From Diabrotica undecimpunctata (lineage: Eukaryota; Arthropoda; Insecta; Coleoptera; Chrysomelidae): DNA of 64,000 nt. The translations under genes and the position numbers were made by a program. A model generated the notes under the pieces. The model saw nothing but the letters and a program-made list of their open reading frames with translations, was not told the DNA's origin and ran no database searches. Below, piece by piece: positions 55,934 through 64,000 of the stretch. The DNA lies in the NCBI RefSeq assembly GCF_040954645.1, contig NC_092807.1, positions 3,038,001 to 3,102,000 on the forward strand, read 5' to 3'. Numbering within the stretch: position 1 is the first letter of the stretch; each line of letters starts with the position of its first letter.

Positions 55934-57130
55934 TTAACACGTTAAGTGCCACATGTATCACACTGATTTAGTGGCCCCGTGTATCCAATGTGGATGCACA
56001 TGTATTTTTGTATTTTGAGCCGTGTACATCCGCATCAGATACACACCATCTAAATATCTTTATGGGTGCTTGTAAGTAGTGGCCTAACAAACCCAAAACT
56101 GGCCTGCAGGTATTGCATTGATTTTTGCCTACATATTTTTAAATAAAATTAAGGGGAATGAAACAATTTATTTATTTTATACAGAAAAAAAATATATATA
56201 ATAAAACATTTGTGGGTTAATAAAACAAATTAAAAGGTAGTATTTTTCAATAAAATAAACGAAATGAAACTGTTTCTAGATACATAAAAAAATAACTACA
56301 AAACGTTTATGGCTTTCAAAACTCTAAACTAAATAACATATTTTTTTATAAAATATACAAAAACGAAATAATTAACCCTCTACACAAATAAAGCATCTTT
56401 TAGAAGAAATATCAGTTTATAAAGGATTTATGTCTCGAAAAAACACTCTAAACAATAATATTTTTCTCATGAAGCCAATGTACTGCGACAGCTTTGTTAT
56501 TATTGAAATGAATCATTTGAAGCAAGAGCTGAAATCTATTCCTGCTCATCATCGATTTTATTCTATTGTTGTATAAAAATGATGTCGCCCAATACGCTTG
56601 GATACTTGGCAACTCAACAAGCTCCATCCATATAATAATTCTAAAAAATCTCTCAATTTCTTCCGGATTAGTATTTACCCATTTGTTTATTCTTGATCTT
56701 CATAAAATATTTTTTGCTTGCACTGGTCGGTATAACGATTTGTTTTAATCACAATATGGTTTATGATGTCATTGGATACCATGAGTTTATAAAAGTGATA
56801 TGGTGATTTATTATAAAATTGTTCGTATACTTCTGCTTTTACGCCAGCATGTACTTCAGAAAATGGAAACGTTTTTAGATATTTACCTTGGACGGGTTTC
56901 CATGTCAGCCCATCAACTGAATTTGGAATATCCACTTTACTTGAAGATGTAGATGTATCCAGTTCAAACTGTGAAATAACACCCTCTAGTGTTCGTGAGA
57001 TGGTACTGGTACTGGCACAGTTATTGCCTAAGGTATTAGCACAATCTTCTTTGGAACTTTAACTTTGGATTGTTCACTATTTAAATTTTTTCCATTTTTA
57101 GTTTTGTAAAGAAGAATTTTTACTATAACT
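55934..57130 (-). mobile_element. piggyBac-like element, one end and N-terminal transposase part
   Basis: TTAA at 55934-55937 followed by CACGTTAAGTGCCACATG gives one end. On the minus strand 56935-56540 carries a transposase N-terminal region: FPFSEVHAGVKAEVYEQF, NDIINHIVIKTNRYTDQ and, after a shift, NPEEIERFFRIIIWMELVEL, YNNRIKSMMSRNRFQLLL. The catalytic Asp region is deleted. The other end was not found. Confidence 0.7.
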
Positions 57131-57499
57131 CGAAACAGTAGCAAATGGTGCTTACTCCCTTTCAAGAATAAACAATTTAGACTCTTAAGTTACTTTTTGA
57201 AAACATTAATGTTTGGGCAGAATGGATCCAGTAGGAGGCCATTCTCAACAAGGAAAAATGACAAGCATAATCAGTCCTATGAAAAAGCATATAAAAGAGT
57301 GCAGTGTGTTGAGTTCCATGTATGTCTTTAAATGCACATTGGCTAATAACAGGGGACAATTAATATTTAGAATTTTAAACAAAAATAACATATCAGCTTT
57401 CAACCTGTGGTTCTTCAGTGTAAAAATGTTAAATGGAGACATTATTATAGAATAATCTACGAAGTAATTTTCAGCATGTTTTATATTAATATGTGCTTT

Positions 57500-57695
57500 A
57501 AAAGCTAATGATCTTAAAAACTACCTCTGAACTCTCTCCAATCCATCAATGTAGACTTGATGAAATGGGGTCCAAACAACAGAGCAGTATTCAAGACCTG
57601 AGCGTACCAGAGGGCAGTACAATATTTTGAATACAATATGTGAGAGATCATGACTGTTACAATAAATAAAACAAAGATTACGAAATTTCCTTAAT
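57500..57695 (-). pseudogene. LINE reverse transcriptase C-terminal scrap
   Basis: Minus-strand reading ILYCPLVRSGLEYCSVVWTP and VYIDGLERVQR, the thumb motif of Jockey/CR1-type reverse transcriptases. It faces away from the plus-strand LINE that starts 20 bases to the right. 57131-57499 shows nothing recognisable. Confidence 0.6.
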
Positions 57696-57714
57696 TTTCC
57701 TTAATTTTAAGAAA

Positions 57715-58945
57715 ATGGCTTCTAAATTCTCATTGACAAACTTAAGGAATTATCATCCCTTGAAAATCCCATATCATCCCATTGTTGTTAGAGATTTTAA
57801 TTTTCCAGAGATTAGCTGGCCCATTATTTTCAAAACTGATACTACCAATTCCCAGAATTTGTTTAAAAACTTTATCATGGACTCAAATTTATTACAACTG
57901 ATAACTGAACCTACAAGGTTTAAAGCCAACAATAATCCTTCAATTTTAGACTTACTTTTTACAAAGGAGTATCAATTAATTTCTACACTTGATGTATCCT
58001 CTCCTGTGGGTCTTTCTGACCACTCGCTTGTTACTGCTCACATTCAACTTAGTTTAACACCGCTTTGCAAAAATAATTTCATAACATATGCTACTACTGA
58101 TTTCTTTAATGTAAATTCAGTTTTATCCCAGTTAAACCGGCAATCTATTTTTCTTAATCACTCTGATCCATCGTCAATGTGAGACTTTTTTCTTCATACT
58201 GCTATTACAACAATTTCTGATCATACAACCAAACGACAGCTATACAGAAATCCACTAAAACCTTGGTGTAACCTCTCAGCTACCCATTTAATTCAACATA
58301 AGCCAAAGCTTTGGCAAACATATAAACTGGTTCCCTTGATGATTTTCTCGCCCACCGTAGTTTTTCTAACCGAGTTAAACAACAATCGTTGCTAAGTTAA
58401 GAACAAAATTTGAAGAATCTATCATTGCAAGTGGTAATAGTAAAAAAGTTTATCGGTACATTCGTACATTTTTATCTTCTAAAGTCTCCATAACATTACT
58501 TCAAAAAGCTGACGGGTCTTTATGTTTTTCGAATAACGAACCTTCGGAATGTTTATCGTTATTCTTTTCTCACGTTTTTATAGATAAACCTAACGATACC
58601 ATTCCTCAAATAATGTGCCCACGTTTGTATAAAACTCTTGATAATATATCTTTCACACCGGATGCAGTTAAAAATTATTTATGGAAACTACACAATAATT
58701 CATCACCTGGATTAGACGGACTCACCTCCTTTTTCCTCAAAACAATGTACAGAATCTGTAGCCTTCCCTATATCTCTCATAATGGATGCTACTTTTAATC
58801 AAGGTTCTCTCCCCTCGTCCTGGAAATTGGCTTCAGTTACTTTTATATTCAAGAAAAGAAATAAACTTGATTGCAATAATTATTGTCCAATCAGCCTGGT
58901 TCCTATTGTCGGCAAGGTCATAGAATCGTTTATTTCAGAAGCTAT
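57715..58945 (+). pseudogene. Jockey-like LINE endonuclease and start of reverse transcriptase
   Basis: The endonuclease part is open for 155 codons: VVRDFNFPEISWP, LLQLITEPTRFKANN, SILDLLFTKEYQL and VGLSDHSLVTAHI (SDH holds the catalytic His). After several stops the reverse transcriptase begins: AVKNYLWKLHNNSSPGLDGL, LPSSWKLASVTFIFKKRNKL, NNYCPISLVPIVGKVIE. It stops at FISEAM, where RTE-like sequence takes over in the same frame. Confidence 0.8.
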
Positions 58946-60020
58946 GTCTTCTTCTTCAAGAAAATGTCATCCCTCACCAACAGCAACTCAATATGGTTTT
59001 AGAAAGGGTACAGGCACTAGAGAAGCAATTATGGGATTGACACTGATGGCAGAAAGGTATCTTGAGGTTCAAAAACGGCTGTATGTGTGCTTTGTCGATT
59101 ATAGAAAGACCTTCGACGCATCAAACACAGAAAATTGATTGAGGTGCTAAAAGAAGTAGGGTTGGACGGACACGACATAGCTATCATAAGTAATACATAC
59201 TGGAACCACACAGGATGCGTTCGAACAGAGAATGGAAACACCAAGTACATCAATATAGAACTAGGAGTGCGTCAAGGGTGCATTTTATCCCCCCTATTAT
59301 TTAATGTATATGCCGAACATATAATCAGAGCTTCTCTTGAAAATCGCCCTGAAGGTGCCAGAGCCAATGGAGTTATCATTAACAATATAAGATATGCCGA
59401 TGACACCGTAGTATTAGCAGAAACAGAAGACCAACTAAAAATATTGATGAACATATTATCAGAAGAAAGTCACAGGCTGGGCTTGGACATTAACTTTTCC
59501 AAAACCAAAATTCCCAAAGCTTCATATACCTGGGCAGAGAACTAAATAGTCAACTCGACCACTCAAAAGAAATTAGAAGACGCATTGAAATAGCAAGATC
59601 TGGTTTAATGAATATGCGTAAAATGCTCTGTAACCCCAAGCTATTAGTCTCAATAAGATTGAGAACACTAAAGTGTTATGTGTGGTCTCTATTACTATAT
59701 GGCTGTGAGACCTGGACATTAAAACAGTATGACGTCAACAAATTATATTAATTTGAAATGTGGATGTACCGCCGAATGCTAAGATTAAGCTGGACCAGCA
59801 GAACTACGAATGAAGAAGTACTGAGAGCAATGAACACACGCCCTCATCTGGTCAATACTATCAAAATTAGAAAGTCATATCTAGGACACATAATGCGCCA
59901 TAGAGAATTTGAGGAGCTTCAGGTAATAGAAGGCAAGATTGAAGGTAAAAGAGGCATAGGACGAAACAAAAAATCTTGGCTACGAAACATCAGAGATTCT
60001 ACCCACACAAGAGGATTATA
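58946..60020 (+). pseudogene. RTE-like LINE from mid reverse transcriptase to the end
   Basis: TQYGFRKGTGTREAIMGLTL, RLYVCFVDYRKTFD (first catalytic Asp), then after a small gap LIEVLKEVGLDGHDIAII, ELGVRQGCILSPLLFNVYAE, IRYADDTVVLAETEDQL (intact YADD) and GLDINFSKTK to 59545. After a shift: ALKCYVWSLLLYG-type patches, FEMWMYRRMLRLSWTSRTTN, IKIRKSYLGHIMRH and GKRGIGRNKKSWLRNIRD to 60021. Same group as 545-927 and 49381-50200. No clear 3' tail. Confidence 0.85.
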
Positions 60021-60786
60021 GGAGAATATATTTATGTTTTTTCGTGTAATAACTCTTCATTCGTCTATTTGTATTGGTTCTATCTTTACTCTTTAATGGG
60101 TATTCTGTCTGAAGTTCCTTAACGTTTTCCATGTCTCCCTTGTTTTTGAGCTTCCCATTAAGCTACCTATATTTTTACATTTTTTTCCAAAATTTGTGTT
60201 TTCTGCATTTGTTTTAATTCTTGTATTACAGCCGTTGTCAATAAATATAATTTCTGGTTCGCTCTTTACTATTACGCCCTTTCAGATACGTCAACATTTC
60301 GAGGTCATAACACTAGTTTTGAAGATATTAACAAATTAATCATAATATAACATATAAAAAGAAACTGTATATAAGCATCTGATTGTTTATTTATATCTTA
60401 AAACCAGTTTTCTGTGTGAATTCATAGATTATAACTAAAAACAGGTACAAAAATGGTATTGGTACTGAGAAGGTCAAAGTACTTTAATGAGTTTTTACTG
60501 TTTTTATTAGAAACACTTGATGACCATAAAAAACTAGGACTTTTATCTACAATGACTGTTCGTTGTTGTAAATCAACTTTTACAAGAAAAAAATATATTA
60601 AATGTTAAAACAATTGGTTTTTGTATAACTGTGTGTGATTTGGTTCTAAAACAGTAGATTGCAAGGTTCATTCGCCTAAATCTACACTCAGTCTAACAAT
60701 TCAATATACGCCTATTTTTTAGTAAAAAAGAAAACTATAATTTGGAGATGTCAGTTTTAGATTGTGCATAAATGTGAGGGAGGACA
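60021..60786. other. Spacer, nothing recognised
   Basis: AT-rich, no motif. Confidence 0.35.
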
Positions 60787-63158
60787 TTAACCCTTAACTA
60801 CCATGGCCAAAAATAGTAACATTTGTACCATGGCAGGTTCAAATTTGACCCCCCATTGTTTTTTGTATCAAAAAATATTCTTTTTTTAACTTAAATATTC
60901 TTTTGTTTTATTTTAAATTATTTTGTTTACAGCTACTTTTACATTTATATAAAAATAAACGAATTTGGTTAATTAGATATAACTTTATTTAAAAAAAACT
61001 TTTGTATTCAGTCAAATTAACATAGCTATGCACTTTCTCGAATTATAAGAAAAATAATAACAATGTGCAGTTTTTTTATATCCAATGGTGAAATCTAGCT
61101 ATCATAGCTCTTACCTAAAATTAAAAAAATCGATTTAGATTTCGTATCTCAAAAATGACAAGCATGATTTTACCTTAATTTTCAACACAGCTTATGCATA
61201 ACGTCTGTATGCGGGAATGATTTTTGCAAATAAAATCTCGACATTTATCGCACGATGAGCTTTCTTTCTTTTGGTTTTTGGAATATGGACATATTTTACA
61301 CCTTCCCCTCTTTTTTCGTCGTTGTGGCTCTGGATTTGCGGCAGGCATTGGTTCCTGAAATCCGGAAACTTTAAAAATGGCACTACGAATTTCTCTCGGT
61401 AAACAAGTTTGCTGAGCTCTACGAGTTAAATGGGCCTTAATAAGTTCTTGACCTAAAGTTGTTACAAACAATCTTCTTTCCATTATTTGATTTTGCTGAA
61501 CTCCATTAAAAATTACGTTAGCATTTAATCCTGCAATGTCCAAAATGCGAAACCATATTACTTGAGGCCATCTACGAGTTCATCTGCCAGTTTTATAGCA
61601 TGCACATTTCTTATCCAATGAATCCACCCCACCTTTTGTCTCGTAAAAATATATAATCTCTGGCTTTCCATTAATCATTGTATTGGGATGATGCATAGTT
61701 GACACTAACAACACTGCACGATTTTTCTTAGGAACAAAATATACAAGGCTCTCACTTCCTGTAAAACCAAATAAGGCAGAATTAGGTGGCCTGTTTTTTT
61801 GGGGTTGAAATTCAGCAGGAACCTCTCTTTTATTTCTTTTTAGAGTTCCAACATATGAAATTTTATGGTTTCTCAGTTCTTTTATAAGCTCAATGGACGA
61901 AAACGAATTATCTGCTGTTATGTTTCTATTTGTACCATAAATTGGTGGAATAAGTGTCAAAACATCTAGAGTGGGGATGGATAACTTTTTTGGATTTGCT
62001 CTGCGTGTATCTTTTCCAGTATATATAAAACCATTTAGCAAATAATGTGTCTTAGAGTCTACTAAACACTGCATTTTCAGACCGTATTTGTCTGGCTTAT
62101 TTTTGCGATACATCCTGAATTGGCACCTTCCTCTAAATGCAATAAGCATTTCATCTATTGTGAGATATTCACCACAGCTATAATTGGACTGGCAATTAAT
62201 TACAAACATATTAAAAATATTGGATATAGCTGCCAGTTTATCTCCGTGCGCAATACGTTCTTGTCTAGTAGCTGGGTCGTCAAAACAAAGGCTTCCAAGC
62301 AAAAAATAAAATCGGTTTAGTGACATGGTTACTCGAAATATATCACGGCCAGTACCATTCGTAGCAAATAAAGACCTTAAATCTTCATTATTGGATTTAT
62401 ATACCCCAGCTAAATATAATAAGCCTAAGAAGGCCTTTAATTCAATTATGTCAAGATGATTGGTATATTGACACGATAAATTGTGTAAATTATATTTAGA
62501 AGCCATATTAGTTATTCGTTCATTGGTTTTCTCAAGAATTTCTTGCAATATATCGTGGCTAATAATACATTCCCAAGCATCAACTGGTTTCTCTGGCATA
62601 CTAGCTCGAGCTTTTTCAATAACACCAGGTAAATGACTAATTAAATTATGCTTACGTGTACGAGAAAAGGTGGGAGAAGTTTTAGACCAATTGTACCTAT
62701 TTTTGCCATAAAACACATCCCTTGAGTCAGCTATATCACTTTCTTCACCCCAATATTCACTACCAGTTTCGGAATTATTAATTTGCCAATTTTTTTCGTC
62801 ATCATCGTCCCATTCCTCTTTACTGTCTGTTTCGTGATCACTGTGTTCACTAGCCTGGTCTAAAAACTCACTGTCACTAACTAGTCCATTGTCCATAAGA
62901 CTACACCCCGCCATTTCAAATTACTCGTTAATTGCACTAGAAACACTTATACCATAAGCGGGTCAAAATTGACCCTATGCGTGCCTAACTCTGCAGTAGT
63001 AACAGATAAACTAACGGAATTTTCGTAGATCAATAAATCACCTACCGGTTGAAGATTAGCAGAAAGCGCGCAATGCTCAATCTATGTTTCGGTAGCGAAA
63101 CTTGGCATTAAAAACGCGGGGGGTCAATTTTGACCCTGCCGTGGTACTTAAGGGTTAA
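60787..63158 (-). mobile_element. piggyBac transposon, nearly intact, TTAA duplication
   Basis: TTAA at 60787-60790 and 63155-63158. The ends are 16-bp inverted repeats with two differences (CCCTTAACTACCATGG at 60791-60806; CCCTTAAGTACCACGG in reverse at 63139-63154). On the left, TACCATGGC is repeated after 32 bp before the sequence rejoins the right end's pattern. A near-palindrome of the form GGGTCAA-AA-TTGACCC occurs at 60836-60851 (imperfect), 62960-62975 and 63121-63136. The element is 2364 bp with one transposase gene. Confidence 0.93.
61175..62914 (-). pseudogene. piggyBac transposase, single in-frame stop
   Basis: About 579 codons from ATG 62914 (MAGCSLMDNGLVSDSEF) to 61175 with only one stop, TGA at 61582-61580, between CYKTGR and TRRWPQVIWF. 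The acidic N-terminus (DDDDEKNWQ) is usual for the family. DDE core: YLTIDEMLIAFRGR (first Asp), NITADNSFSSIELI (second), ETKGGVDSLDKKCA (third). The C-terminal Cys-rich domain is complete: CKICPYSKNQKKESSSCDKC, CKNHSRIQTLCISC. TGA is one transition from CGA (Arg). It cuts at TTAA and excises without footprints in known relatives. Confidence 0.92.
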
Positions 63159-63640
63159 TGTAAATAAGAAATAGAGTTTGTAAGTGTCTAAAAATAGACG
63201 CTTCTTAACCCATTATGATCCGAGTAATTTTTTTTTGTAATTTATCAACCCTTTCATTACTGTACTGTTCACCTTTCAACCGATTAAATAAAATTTAGTT
63301 GCTAATTAACACAGGTTAGTGATATATATTGTTTATTTTTGATATTGTTTTCATCGATTTTACCATAATTTCTAAACGGGACTCTAGTGTCCCAGTAGTA
63401 GTTTATACCGGGTCGTATTTATCCCATTCGATTTGTTTAGTTTCAGACTTACTATGGCACGTAGACGTTTTCGAATACAAAAAGAGCTTCAAGAAGAAAT
63501 TGAAAACCTCTAAATCAAATATTTCTGAAAATGAATCCGACGAAGAACCTTAAGCTGCCTCAAAGTCTGATTATGTACCTGGTGACAATTCTGCCTCAGA
63601 TTCTGATCCTTTTTGTATTTTGTAAATACAAATTTGAATT
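63159..63640 (+). pseudogene. Possible piggyBac-like left end and N-terminus
   Basis: TTAA at 63205-63208 is followed by CCCATTATGATCCGAG, the kind of end seen in piggyBac elements. A near-palindrome GGGACTCTAGTGTCCC follows at 63377-63392. An ATG at 63453 begins MARRRFRIQKELQEEIENL and stops; another frame has SENESDEEP and DNSASDSDPF, an acidic stretch as in piggyBac N-termini. No catalytic core and no right end. Confidence 0.35.
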
Positions 63641-63763
63641 TTGAAAATGAGAAGAATTTTTGATTATTAATACATATTATCAAATTCTCCCATTCATCAT
63701 TTATATTTAGTTTAGTAGATTTTGTCCCATATATTGATTTTTAATATACATAATTTCCGCGGT

Positions 63764-64000
63764 ATCATCATCATTGGTGCTACAGCCCTATAAAAGAGCC
63801 TCGACCTTCCCAAGTCTATTACGCCAGTCAGTTCTATCAATTGCCAACTGTTGCCAGTTTGCTGCGCCTATTTGTCTACCATCCTCATCTACACCATCCC
63901 TCCATCTGAGTTTTGGTCTACCCCTTTTTCTACTTCCCACAGGTTGTGACATAAGGATTCTTCTAGGAGGGTTGTTCTGCTGTGATCTTGCCAGATGTCC
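63764..64000 (-). pseudogene. RTE-like LINE 3' end, runs off the window
   Basis: Minus-strand reading from the window edge: GRPKLRWRDGVDEDGRQIG, AANWQQLAIDRTDWRNRL, then a stop region and an ATGATGATGAT tail at 63766-63776. The GRP..RWRD...D and NW...A.DR..WR patterns are the C-terminal signature of this LINE group. The upstream part lies beyond 64000. Confidence 0.8.

Overview
The window looks like a stretch of a large, AT-rich, transposon-dominated insect genome, probably a beetle. That is an inference from the element families and base composition; no gene fixes the species. I see no convincing complete host gene, no rRNA or tRNA, and no bacterial features. The one host-like coding signal I would follow up is a possible first exon at 54262-54529. 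Most open reading frames are fossils of transposases or reverse transcriptases, and much of the sequence is elements inserted into other elements.

Layout. 0-5 kb: 3' stub of an RTE-like LINE (545-927), a nearly intact Tc1 transposon with TA duplications (1460-2998), a pogo-type HTH fragment, an (AT)n tract and a mariner scrap. 5-9 kb: diverged direct repeats, then three decayed LINE pieces (RTE-like +, RTE-like -, R1-like -) and another mariner scrap. 9.7-11.6 kb: a Jockey/CR1-like LINE 3' end invaded by a foldback element with a 15-bp target duplication and by a 0.8-kb piggyBac deletion derivative. 12.8-17.6 kb: an RTE-like LINE hit by an I-clade LINE (11-bp target duplication, 5' and 3' ends kept, middle deleted), then a pogo transposase remnant. 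18.1-21.8 kb: a three-level nest (LINE, Gypsy-type pol, RTE-like LINE). 22.7-25.2 kb: a DD82E (Sailor-type) Tc1/mariner element carrying a TTAA-flanked MITE; a sister copy with the same MITE lies at 46.0-48.3 kb and a more distant DD82E element with 56-bp inverted repeats at 33.3-35.6 kb. 25.2-28.1 kb: a CR1-like LINE split by a large inverted repeat between two (AT)n tracts. 28.2-29.0 kb: an unassigned foldback element. 30-32.6 kb: an I-clade LINE interrupted by another of opposite orientation (13-bp target duplication). 36.5-38 kb: an unnamed transposon-like protein family. 38-39.8 kb: RTE-like LINE. 41.5-44.1 kb: hAT element with a perfect 8-bp duplication. 44.35-44.6 kb: a Penelope-like GIY-YIG endonuclease scrap. 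49.4-52.9 kb: RTE-like LINE, pogo C-terminus and a mariner-superfamily element with terminal inverted repeats of several hundred bp. 55.9-57.1 kb: piggyBac remnant. 57.5-60 kb: Jockey-like and RTE-like LINEs fused in frame. 60.8-63.2 kb: a piggyBac element with one stop codon. 63.2-64 kb: another piggyBac-like end and an RTE-like LINE tail.

Most notable: (i) five stem-loop-GAAA modules, three of them beginning with CTGANGA, resembling degenerate hammerhead ribozymes, two of them inside foldback elements and in a window that also holds a Penelope-type endonuclease; (ii) three DD82E copies, two of which share the same frame break and the same embedded MITE; (iii) subterminal palindromes in different piggyBac families; (iv) target duplications and a paralogous empty site that let several insertions be ordered in time from this window alone.
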